From NCBI GenBank assembly GCA_003142855.1, contig PLNW01000050.1, positions 1 to 64,000 on the forward strand: DNA of 64,000 nt, in the 5' to 3' direction. The stretch is from Myxococcales bacterium (lineage in GTDB: Bacteria > Myxococcota_A > Polyangia > Fen-1088). The notes below the pieces were generated by a model, which was given only the letters and a program-made list of their open reading frames with translations, did not search any database and was not told where the DNA came from. Positions within the stretch are counted from its first letter, which is position 1; each line of letters begins with the position of its first letter. Shown here in pieces: positions 24,678 to 33,027 of this stretch. A program made the translations under genes and the position numbers.

Positions 24678-27305
24678 CTAGAAAATACTGCCGGTACCGG
24701 CGATCGCGATAGTCGTCGTTCCTGAATACGATACCGTGAGCAGCTTCTTGGCCGCATCGTAGGTGAAATCTGTCCCCGAGGTCAGCGTCACTCCGTTGCG
24801 CGTGACACCGGAGGCGCCGCTGCAATACACCTCCAGCTTTCCATCGGTTCCCAGGTCGCCGAACTTGATGGCAAGCGTGCCGCCGGCCAGCGAAGAGGTG
24901 ATGGTCTGCACCGCGCTCCCGGTGTAGTAGTCAAATGAACTGCTGCCGCTGGCGGCCGGGAAGACTTCGATCCTGAGGTTGGCAGCCCAGCCCGCCGTCC
25001 AGTTGTTGTTGGATTGCAGAATGTCACCACGCGGAATGATCGCCCCCTCCTTCACATATAGCGGGATAGTCGCCAGCGGAGCCGTAGCGGTCACGCTTGC
25101 CCCGCCGGCGTGAGTTGTCGCCTTGTCGTTGTAGTCGATCCAGTTCCCGGCCGGCAGGTATACCGAGCGGCTTGTGCCACCGGCAGTGGTCACCGGCGCC
25201 ACCAGAATCTCTCCGCCAAACATGTACTGATTCCAGGTGTCGGTGACGCTCGTATCGTTCGGGTAGGCCAGAATCATAGCCCGCATGATGGGCATACCGG
25301 TCTGCGTGGCCTTGTACGCGTAGGACCTGGTGTAGGGGATCAGATCGTGATGCGCCTGGGTTTGGGCCGTGGCAATGTCAATCAATGCCTGATCGAAGCT
25401 GGTCCAGACGGTTCGGTTGGGTCCATTCAGCACTTCCATCATGGGAGTGTAGGCGTCGAACTGCAGCCACCGGGCTAGGACTTCCTTGTTCGGGTTGCCG
25501 TTGTACCCGCCCGCATCCGAACCAAATATCGGGAAGTTCATCGCCCCGGCCCGAAGCCCAACCTTGATCGACCCGACCAATCCAGCAAAGTTAGCACTGG
25601 GATCGCCACCCCAATGAGCAGAATACTGCCGGGACTTGTCGAATAAGTTCCTGGCAAACATCAAGAAATCGGTGCCGTTGACGGCGGACATCCCTTCATA
25701 CGACAACTTGTTAAACAGATAGACATTCTCATTCTGCGCTGAATCCGGTTGGTCACCTTCTTCGCCCCGGTCGATCTTGTAGCCGCGCACACCCAGCTTC
25801 ACAAAAGTATCCAGCTTCCCCTTGAACCAGCTATAGGCGGCGGGGAGGCGCACATCCGCCGCCGGGGAGTCGGTATAGGTGTTCACCGCGAAGTTGTAGT
25901 TGCTGGCTTTCGCCTCGGTCAGGAGCTGGTTGAAGCACCGGTTGCCCGTCCAAAGAATCAACTTCATGCCCCTGGTATTCAAATCGGTGATCATCTGCGC
26001 GGGATTGGGGAAGGTGCTATCGAAGTCCATATTGCCCCATCCCCCCGACTTACCGCTCTGATTCAGCGGGGTTCCGTACGGCCGGTCAATCCATATGGCG
26101 GAGGCCGGAATCTGGTGGAGCCGCAGGTTGTCTGCGTCCTTGATAACCAGTGCCTGACTGCTGGTGACTCCTTGCGCGGCCCAATCGTCATGATTGTCAT
26201 CGCGCCACCAGATTGAATCAAAGGCCCAGACCGGAGGCATGACCGAAGGTCCGGCCAGACTGTTGTAGCGACCCAGGATGTCCGCATAGGCAGGACCGTA
26301 GATGACGTCGTATTGCAATTGCGGGCTGTCGAAGTTGAAACTGGTCTTGTTGCTCACCGCCACCGTATAGTGGCCTTTCGCCACCGATTCGGCGTAGATG
26401 CCGTATTTCTTGGAGGTCGCATAGAACGGCGCCCGCGCGCTGCTGTAGTTGATATCGGAATTCGTCTGGAACCCGAGCAGATCTGCATCTGCGCCTCGGT
26501 TGTCGAGGTTGCCACTAGTGCCCAGGTGATAGCCCCAGATTCCGTAGTAGTGTTCACTCTGATCGTTGAACTGTTCCTTGACGTTGGTGGGTGTGCCGCT
26601 GTTGTAGGTCAGCAGAACCTGCAGCACCTCTGGGCTGGTGAAAGTGAATTTCACATGGGCGGTGTTTGTGGTTCCACTCAAGGCCAGGGTGGCATCCAGC
26701 GTGGTGCCGGTCGTGATGAATCCGCTGGCGCCGGTAGCGGTATAGGCCGTGCCCACCGTGAAGGTCGACGCCGACTGCAACAACAGGACCTCTCCAGAGG
26801 ACTTTTCGGTCACCTTGTAGGAGTAGGGGCTGGCGGTCAGTTCCAGCCTCAACGCGGTGGACTCCAGGACCGTGCCTGAGCCCGCATCGGGCGTGACGAC
26901 CGGGCCGGTATCGCCTGCCGCCGGGCGATTGTCGACCGCCCCATCGGGCGCGACCACCGGGCCGGTGTCGCCTGCCACCAGTCGACTGTCGACCGCCCCA
27001 TCGGGCACACCGACCGGCGCATCGGGCGTGCTCACCGGACGGCTGTCACCCGCGGCCGGACGATTGTCGGTTGCCCCATCCGGCCTTGCCACGGGCGCAT
27101 CCGGTGCGCCGACAGGCCCGTCCGTGGGTGTGAGGAGGGCAAGGTCAGCGCTCGTCGCGTCGAGACTGGGGACGTTCGGGGCATCAGCGGCGACTGACGA
27201 GCCATCTTGGGTCACCGAGCCCGTCTTGCCGCCGCCTCCGCTGCAGCCAAAGAGCACGAGCGGGGCTGCGAACAGGGCGAGGGCAAGAGAACATCGACTA
27301 GCCAT
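24678..27305 (-). CDS. Secreted GH31-family alpha-glycosidase lipoprotein
   Basis: An 875-residue exported glycosidase acting on alpha-linked glucose or xylose. The signal peptide MASRCSLALALFAAPLVLFG ends in a lipobox Cys. A linker rich in Pro, Asp, Gly and Ala (about residues 45-145) has internal repeats of a PDGAVDNRPAAGDTGPV type. The GH31 barrel follows with SVMPPVWAFDSIWWRDDNHD, nucleophile region GVRGYKIDRGEEGD and acid/base region YSAHWGGDPSANFAG. A C-terminal beta domain (VYLPAGNWIDY) is complete. AAAGGAA precedes the ATG. Alpha-xylosidase would fit xyloglucan side chains; substrate unproven. Confidence 0.9.
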   Translation of the reverse strand: MASRCSLALALFAAPLVLFGCSGGGGKTGSVTQDGSSVAADAPNVPSLDATSADLALLTPTDGPVGAPDAPVARPDGATDNRPAAGDSRPVSTPDAPVGVPDGAVDSRLVAGDTGPVVAPDGAVDNRPAAGDTGPVVTPDAGSGTVLESTALRLELTASPYSYKVTEKSSGEVLLLQSASTFTVGTAYTATGASGFITTGTTLDATLALSGTTNTAHVKFTFTSPEVLQVLLTYNSGTPTNVKEQFNDQSEHYYGIWGYHLGTSGNLDNRGADADLLGFQTNSDINYSSARAPFYATSKKYGIYAESVAKGHYTVAVSNKTSFNFDSPQLQYDVIYGPAYADILGRYNSLAGPSVMPPVWAFDSIWWRDDNHDDWAAQGVTSSQALVIKDADNLRLHQIPASAIWIDRPYGTPLNQSGKSGGWGNMDFDSTFPNPAQMITDLNTRGMKLILWTGNRCFNQLLTEAKASNYNFAVNTYTDSPAADVRLPAAYSWFKGKLDTFVKLGVRGYKIDRGEEGDQPDSAQNENVYLFNKLSYEGMSAVNGTDFLMFARNLFDKSRQYSAHWGGDPSANFAGLVGSIKVGLRAGAMNFPIFGSDAGGYNGNPNKEVLARWLQFDAYTPMMEVLNGPNRTVWTSFDQALIDIATAQTQAHHDLIPYTRSYAYKATQTGMPIMRAMILAYPNDTSVTDTWNQYMFGGEILVAPVTTAGGTSRSVYLPAGNWIDYNDKATTHAGGASVTATAPLATIPLYVKEGAIIPRGDILQSNNNWTAGWAANLRIEVFPAASGSSSFDYYTGSAVQTITSSLAGGTLAIKFGDLGTDGKLEVYCSGASGVTRNGVTLTSGTDFTYDAAKKLLTVSYSGTTTIAIAGTGSIF

Positions 27306-27645
27306 TTCGATTCCTTTCGGTCCGTCAGTCCGCTGCAGACCGAGACAGGCGGCAAGACGCGTATCTTACCACGGGTGGTCCGTCGTGCGAATGGCCCAGC
27401 ACTTGACCCGATCCTACAGGTCGGTGGCCGTCGCCGGCCGCAAAGGCAGGGTTCTCCGACCCAAGAAGACCCCTTCGAATGGCTTAGGTACGGGGCGTGA
27501 AGCGAACTCGATTGCCCCTCACCCCCCCTGACGGACCCTATGGCCAGGAAGGCCGACTTTCGAGTATAAGGGAGTTTAGGTAGACGGTAAGCGATAGAAT
27601 GAGTTGCTCTGCGGGAGTTTCATGCCCGGAAAGGACAGTCTGATC
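27306..27645. other. Divergent intergenic region between GH31 and the barrel protein
   Basis: 340 nt separate two divergent genes and must hold both promoters. I see no operator-like repeat or protein-like frame. Confidence 0.5.
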
Positions 27646-29214
27646 ATGCCTCGAAATTCGTTGGCCATCCTGGTCGCCGGTTCCGGCTTGCTCGTCATGT
27701 CGGCCGCCTATGCACAATCCAAGGACGAGCCGTCGGCTGAGCCTGCTGAGCAACGCCCCCCAACGCTGACTCCGCCCATCGCCCCGCCAACCCAACCAAC
27801 CATCTCTCCGACTTCCGTAAATCCATGGTTCATTCGGCCTCCCTTCGTTCTGACGGCCGGCGCTGAGGCCGATTGGAAGCTGACGATCTACGGCTTCGCG
27901 GAGGCCGACTTCATGCTCGACTCCACCCGGAGCTTCAACGACAGCTTGAACAACGGCGTCGTTGCCCACATCCAGACGCAGGCCGGTGAGAAACAACGCT
28001 TGCAAGCCACCATCCGCAACAGCCGCCTCGGATTCAAAGTAGAGACACCAGAATTATACGGCATTCGCTCATCGGTCCTGCTCGAGTTTGACTTGTTTGG
28101 CAATCAGCCGAGCATCAATAGCGGCGGGGGATCCGGCACCACGACCGAAGCCGCGTATTTCAACAATGCGGCCCTCCGTGTTCGGCACGCGTACTTCAAG
28201 ATGGAGGATGACTTCGTCGACGTTCTGGTGGGCCAGACGTACTATCTCCTGGGGTGGCAGAATTACTTCTTCGGAGCCTCGTGCGGCTTTCTCGGAATGC
28301 CAAATGAACTGTTCAATCGAACCGTGCAGCTTCGCCTGAGCCACACCTTCGCGACGAATCCAATGAACTTCGAAATCGCGGCGGGGGCGTTCCGCCCGGC
28401 TCAGCGCGATTCCGTGCTGCCGGATGGCCAAGGGGGCTTGCGCCTCGCCGTCAACCATTGGAAGGGGATCACAACCCCGGGCAGCGGTGGAACAGGTGCA
28501 CTGGCGGCCTCCATCGGTGTGTCTGGTCTGGTGCGATCGCTAAAGGTCGACCCGCACGCACCCCTGCCGGCCCCGCAGATACCGCTCATCGGGTGGGCAC
28601 TCGCGGTCGACGCGCTCATTCCCATCATCCCGGCGAAGGACAGCACCGATCGCGGAAACGCGTTGACTCTAACCGGAGAGTTCGTGAGGGGTACCGGGGA
28701 TGCCGACCAATACACGGGAATGACAGCGGGCGCGACCATGCCCAATGTGTACCCCTTGCCTGACCTCACCCCGACTAGTGCCTCGGGAGCCGCGACGCCG
28801 CAGCCAGCGACCGGGGCAGCACCCCTGGTCGGCGCTCCGTACACGCCCAACGTCGACCCCGGACTGGTGGCGTTCGATTTGAACGACCATCTTCACACCA
28901 TTAATTGGCAGACATTTATCGTCGGCATCCAGTACTACCTGCCTCCCAAGGGGCGCGTCTTCATCAGCGGAAACTACAGTCAGGGAAAGTCAAACAATAT
29001 CGGGAATCTCTATCATCCCAATTCGCCCACGCAGCCGTGGGTGAATTCCTTGGCGGTATTTCAGTCTTCGCGGTACGTCGATGGGAACATCTTCTTCGAC
29101 ATAACGCGCGCCATCCGGACGGGCTTTTCCTATCAACGGGTCGATCAGAATCTGGCAGACGGCACGAGCGCCCACAACAATCGCTTCGAGCTGACTTTTC
29201 TCCATTTCCTATAG
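27646..29214 (+). CDS. Outer-membrane beta-barrel (porin-like) protein
   Basis: About 522 residues. The start MPRNSLAILVAGSGLLVMSA, preceded by GGAAAGGA, gives a Sec signal with cleavage after AYA. A Pro-rich spacer leads to alternating-residue strands typical of an outer-membrane barrel (WKLTIYGFAEADFMLDSTRS; FKMEDDFVDVLVGQTYYLLG; WQTFIVGIQYYLPPKGRVFI). It ends TFLHFL. It is reminiscent of DcaP-like or OprP-like porins. The Cys-rich lipoprotein 28 nt downstream is probably cotranscribed. Uptake of oligosaccharides is a reasonable guess from the neighbourhood, not shown by sequence. Confidence 0.7.
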   Translation: MPRNSLAILVAGSGLLVMSAAYAQSKDEPSAEPAEQRPPTLTPPIAPPTQPTISPTSVNPWFIRPPFVLTAGAEADWKLTIYGFAEADFMLDSTRSFNDSLNNGVVAHIQTQAGEKQRLQATIRNSRLGFKVETPELYGIRSSVLLEFDLFGNQPSINSGGGSGTTTEAAYFNNAALRVRHAYFKMEDDFVDVLVGQTYYLLGWQNYFFGASCGFLGMPNELFNRTVQLRLSHTFATNPMNFEIAAGAFRPAQRDSVLPDGQGGLRLAVNHWKGITTPGSGGTGALAASIGVSGLVRSLKVDPHAPLPAPQIPLIGWALAVDALIPIIPAKDSTDRGNALTLTGEFVRGTGDADQYTGMTAGATMPNVYPLPDLTPTSASGAATPQPATGAAPLVGAPYTPNVDPGLVAFDLNDHLHTINWQTFIVGIQYYLPPKGRVFISGNYSQGKSNNIGNLYHPNSPTQPWVNSLAVFQSSRYVDGNIFFDITRAIRTGFSYQRVDQNLADGTSAHNNRFELTFLHFL

Positions 29215-29242
29215 CTGGCCCGGTGCTGCGAGAGGATGAACC

Positions 29243-29605
29243 ATGCGAGTACAAATGAAGAAAGTGCGATCCTCACTGATTGTCGGCGCTGCGGCGTTCA
29301 TGGCGGTTGCCGCCGGCCTGGCATGCTCCGAGAGCTCGTTTCAACCAATCACGGAGGGCGCTCAGCCATGGGTGCCCCCATCAGGCTGGAATGAGCTTCC
29401 CTGCTCAACTGGGTACTACGAACCCATCGACTCCGGCACCTGCAAAGGTTGCACAGGGGCAATCGCGTACGCTCTTTGCGTTGGGACCAGCTTCACCCAA
29501 TGCACGTGCGGAGGACCGTACTGGCCCGGTGCGGTGTGCCCGAAAGGGACTCCTTGTTCTGGCAACGATTTTCCGCCGTTCAACTGGATCCAGTTTCCGG
29601 ACTAG
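29243..29605 (+). CDS. Small Cys-rich lipoprotein
   Basis: 120 residues. The signal peptide ends in AAGLAC, a lipobox with the acylated Cys. The mature part has eight further Cys in spaced pairs (CSTGYYEPIDSGTCKGC; CVGTSFTQCTCGG; CPKGTPC), suggesting a disulphide-knotted extracellular domain. GAGAGGA precedes the ATG. No family is recognised. Its position after the barrel gene suggests a surface partner. Confidence 0.65.
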   Translation: MRVQMKKVRSSLIVGAAAFMAVAAGLACSESSFQPITEGAQPWVPPSGWNELPCSTGYYEPIDSGTCKGCTGAIAYALCVGTSFTQCTCGGPYWPGAVCPKGTPCSGNDFPPFNWIQFPD

Positions 29606-29617
29606 CGCTGGCCCTGG

Positions 29618-29781
29618 CTAGCACTACTGATTGAATTTCTCCCGTCGCCGTCGCTGCTGCGGGGCCCGTCCGCTTTCTCGCTTCTCGGTCAGATACGTCA
29701 AGTATCTTCCCTCGGCGCTCGTCGCGGCCGGGCCTCCTCGCGACGCGCCAGCTCGGTCCGAATTTCAATCAGTAGTGCTAG
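29618..29781. mobile_element. MITE-like 164-bp element with 22-bp terminal inverted repeats
   Basis: CTAGCACTACTGATTGAATT at the left end (29618-29639 in full) is mirrored at 29760-29781 with one mismatch in 22. The interior has no gene and a small internal palindrome near GATACGTCAAGTATC. It lies exactly between two convergent genes. No clear target duplication is seen. An exaggerated bidirectional terminator is the alternative. Confidence 0.5.
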
Positions 29782-29815
29782 GTGCACGTCCAACCGGCGT
29801 CGCGTCGGGGCTCAA

Positions 29816-30310
29816 TTATTCTTGCGCACCCTCCTGGATCCAATTCTTGATGAGATCCTGCTTTTCTTGGAGAAGCGCAGTTCCAGTGATGAAGAACACG
29901 GTCCCGGTGGTCAAGAACGTGTTGATGTCCGCCGGCATTTCGCTTCCGCACGACAGCGGCGCCGGCGCCGGATCCTGGACCTTCAAGAACAGCATGCTGC
30001 TTCCCGGATCGCCCGGGACCACCCGCATTCCCATTTGGTTGCAGCTCGTCCCAATGCATGGCCGCTCGAAGAGGCCCCAGTACGCGCGCACCTTCGAACT
30101 CATATCGAGGCCGCTGTTGCCGGGGGTCAGTGCGTTCGCGCCGGCCACGCCGTAATAGTGGCAATAGTCGTTGGCGCAGGTCGGTTGGATGACTTCTGTG
30201 TAGACTTTGGTGAACGAGTTGGCAGCCGGCGGGGCACCTGAGCCGCATCCGAGGCTGAGAGCTGCGGAAACGGAGAGTGCGAAAACCGCTCCCAGAAGAG
30301 TGTGTCTCAT
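29816..30310 (-). CDS. Lipoprotein with cytochrome-like CxxxxCH motif
   Basis: 164 residues. The start at 30310 (MRHTLLGAVFALSVSAALSL) has GGAGGAA directly upstream; the 47 codons before it are spurious. The lipobox Cys lies in SLGCGSG. The mature domain VIQPTCANDYCHYYG, then GLDMSSKVRAYWGL, then VPGDPGSSMLFLKVQDP and EKQDLIKNWIQEGAQE follows the layout of heme-c-like surface domains. The spacing is CxxxxCH rather than CxxCH, so heme attachment is doubtful. Such proteins recur in myxobacteria and planctomycetes; function unknown. Confidence 0.7.
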   Translation of the reverse strand: MRHTLLGAVFALSVSAALSLGCGSGAPPAANSFTKVYTEVIQPTCANDYCHYYGVAGANALTPGNSGLDMSSKVRAYWGLFERPCIGTSCNQMGMRVVPGDPGSSMLFLKVQDPAPAPLSCGSEMPADINTFLTTGTVFFITGTALLQEKQDLIKNWIQEGAQE

Positions 30311-30943
30311 CGATTCCTCCACAAGCCCATGTTTGACACTGGATTCCGAAAATTTACAATGCTCTCCTGGCTCGAACCACTCATTTTGATCGCTGGTCTT
30401 CAAGATGCCCGGATGGCCTCGACAAACGGTCTCGACCGTCTCGATGATCAAGATCGGGGAGGTGAATATGCCGCTGGTCGATGGCCGCGAGCGCCGTCTT
30501 GGTCGCGTGAGCCGGCCCAGCAGGCCGCAAAGCGAGGTGCTTGCTCACCTCGGCATCCACCTGCCCGAGTGGGTCGGAACCGACGAGATCCACAAGCCCG
30601 TTTGTAGTCCAGACCCACGAGCATCGACCACATGATTCCAGGCACTTAGGTGGGCTTGGTCGGGTCTGCTGCGCAACTTCGGCTGGATGATATGGAGAAA
30701 TCGCGACAGCGAGGTGCGGCATAGGCACCACGGCGATGAAATCTGTAGTTGACCTGGCTGTCCATCCGTGCTCGATCCCGTCCGAGGCAAGCTGGCCCCT
30801 GAGCGAGCTTTGCAGTTTATCGACAGCCAGATATGCGCTACGATGTTTCGGGTCACGAGTATTCGGCCCGCATCGGGAATAGCCACAAGGCGTTGAGAAA
30901 GCGTATTCGCGACGATGCACGAATTGGCACCATGGAGGATGTG
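30311..30943. other. Gene-free stretch between divergent genes
   Basis: Open frames exist on both strands but none looks like a known protein. The stretch 30450-30630 reads MPLVDGRERRLGRVSRPSRP... and could be a gene fragment. A short run of 9-nt repeats (GGTCTCGACCGTCTCGATGATC) lies at about 30428-30455, comparable to the runs near 3.1 and 9.9 kb. Confidence 0.4.
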
Positions 30944-32893
30944 ATGCGAACCAGAACCCGGAAAGCGATACACGTTTCGACGCGCGGTTGTTTGTCTTTG
31001 TTTGTTGCCGGAACCCTGTTTTTGGGCTGCAGCTCGTCCAAAGGTTCGAGTTCGGCCGCCGGGTCGCCGGGTTCGGGCGGCGCCACCTACGCGGGCGGGA
31101 CCGTGAGCGGTGGTTCGCTTGCTACGACCGGCGGCGATTCGACGCCAAGCGGGGGCGTTTCGTTGGTCGGTGGCGTGGCAACGTCAGGCGGGACGGTAGC
31201 ATCCGGCGGTGTCACCAGCAGCGCCGGCGCTTCCAGCAACGGCGGGGCTAGCAGTGTGGGTGGTGTAACGGGCATGGGCGGGGCTAGCAGTTCGAATACC
31301 GGGGGCGCGGCCGGCGCTGCCAGCATGGGCGGCACCCCAGGCACCGGCGGCGCTGCCAGCACAGGCGGTACTCCAGGCGCCGGCGGCGCCACCAAGACAG
31401 GCGGCTCGGTTGCCACCGGCGGCACCAGCGGTGCCAGCAAGACAGGCGGCTCCGTTGGCACGGGCGGCGCTGGCGCTTCGGCAACCGGGGGCGCGGCCGG
31501 CGCAGCAGGCGCCGGCGGCGCAGCAGGCACCGGTGGTGGCAAGGACGCGAGCCCGCCTGCGGGAGATGCGGGCGTCGGGTGGGATACTGTCGACGCCATC
31601 CTGGCCCGAATTGTCGCGCCGACATTCCCGAACCTCGATTGCGACGTGACCCAGTACGGAGGCGCAGGCGACGGGACCACTGACAACACAACAGCATTCG
31701 CCAAGGCCATTGCGGACTGTTCTAGCAAAGGTGGCGGCCGGGTCGTCGTGCCTGCAGGCACGTTTTTTACCGGACCCATCGAGATACTCAGCAACATCAA
31801 TTTGAACGTGGGTACGGGCGCGACGCTCAAATTCTCGACCGACCCGACCAAGTACCTTCCCGTGGTCGAGGTCTCCTGGGAAAGCAGCCTCCTCTATAAT
31901 TACCATCCACTCATTTGGGCCCACGATGCGACCAATATTGCGATCACCGGCGGCGGGACCATCGATGGAAACGCGACCAGCAGCGATTGGTACGCATGGG
32001 CTGGGAAGGAGACTGCAGACCAAACCGCTTTGCGCACCCAGAACGCCAACGGCGTGCCCATAGCGCAGCGAATCTACGGGTCAGGCCACTATTTGAGGCC
32101 GGGTCTCATCGAATTCATGAACTGCACCAACATCTTGTTCGACGGGTTCACGGCCAAGAACTCGCCGTTCTGGACGATTCACCCGGTGCTCAGCACGAAC
32201 ATCACCGCGACCAACATTACCGCCTTGGGCAGCGTGGGCAATACCGATGGATTCGACCCCGAATCGTGCTCGGACGTTCTCGTCAAGAACGCCACCATCC
32301 AAGTGGGGGACGATGCCATCGCGATCAAGGCGGGTCGCGATCGGGACGGGTGGACCTACTACAAGACGACCCAAAACGTCGTGGTTCAGAATTGCACGCT
32401 TACAGCGAAGGTGGGCGGGGTGTCCATGGGAAGCGAAATGTCCGCCGGCATTCGCAACATCTACATCGAGGATAGCACTTTCTCGAATTCAGCCGGAAAT
32501 CTCCAATATGCGATCTATGTCAAAGCGGCCGTCACCCGCGGCGGGTTCATCCAGGACATCTACGCCAGACGGCTGACCGTCGCAACGGTGAGCAATCTTC
32601 TCTATATGACTGGTCACTACGTGAGTGGGGCCGTGATCGGGGCCACGAAGTACGCGACTTTCAGCAATATCAATATCGACACTGCGACTGTGGCTCGTAC
32701 GAGCAGCAGCGCCTTCCTGGTGGCAGGCGCCGACGCCACCGCACTGGCCACCGGCATCAACCTCGCCAACATCACAGTAACCCAGTCGGCCACTCCCGTG
32801 CTTTCGTCGGGATCGGGGCACTACACCGGTCTGACCGTGTCGAACGTGATGGTGAACGGGACGGCCTTCAACCCTCCCTCATCGGCGCCGTAG
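30944..32893 (+). CDS. Secreted GH28 polygalacturonase-like lipoprotein
   Basis: About 649 residues. The start at 30944 (MRTRTRKAIHVSTRG) follows GGAGG; upstream ATGs lack a site. The lipobox Cys is in TLFLGCSSS. A ~180-residue Gly/Ala/Thr/Ser linker leads to a GH28 beta-helix beginning DVTQYGGAGDGTTDNTTAFA. The hydrolytic signature is present: NTDGFDPESC, then VGDDAIAIKAGRD and GSEMSAGIRNIYIED. It hydrolyses galacturonan or rhamnogalacturonan backbones, complementing the PL1 lyase and the rhamnosidase just downstream. Confidence 0.92.
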   Translation: MRTRTRKAIHVSTRGCLSLFVAGTLFLGCSSSKGSSSAAGSPGSGGATYAGGTVSGGSLATTGGDSTPSGGVSLVGGVATSGGTVASGGVTSSAGASSNGGASSVGGVTGMGGASSSNTGGAAGAASMGGTPGTGGAASTGGTPGAGGATKTGGSVATGGTSGASKTGGSVGTGGAGASATGGAAGAAGAGGAAGTGGGKDASPPAGDAGVGWDTVDAILARIVAPTFPNLDCDVTQYGGAGDGTTDNTTAFAKAIADCSSKGGGRVVVPAGTFFTGPIEILSNINLNVGTGATLKFSTDPTKYLPVVEVSWESSLLYNYHPLIWAHDATNIAITGGGTIDGNATSSDWYAWAGKETADQTALRTQNANGVPIAQRIYGSGHYLRPGLIEFMNCTNILFDGFTAKNSPFWTIHPVLSTNITATNITALGSVGNTDGFDPESCSDVLVKNATIQVGDDAIAIKAGRDRDGWTYYKTTQNVVVQNCTLTAKVGGVSMGSEMSAGIRNIYIEDSTFSNSAGNLQYAIYVKAAVTRGGFIQDIYARRLTVATVSNLLYMTGHYVSGAVIGATKYATFSNINIDTATVARTSSSAFLVAGADATALATGINLANITVTQSATPVLSSGSGHYTGLTVSNVMVNGTAFNPPSSAP

Positions 32894-33027
32894 TGCGGTT
32901 TGCCTGCGCCGAGGTGATCCCGCGTCGATGGATGATCGCCTAACTGCAGCTCGGAACGTCTTGGAAATCATGGGCCCAGCAAGAAGATGGCGAGGTTGCA
33001 TGCCAGAACTTCGGGAAAGGTAGGTCG

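Noticed and set aside
30405-30635. Small plus-strand frame MPLVDGRERRLGRVSRPS... as a gene
   Set aside because: It contains some protein-like wording but no family match, and open frames of similar quality exist on the other strand of the same stretch.
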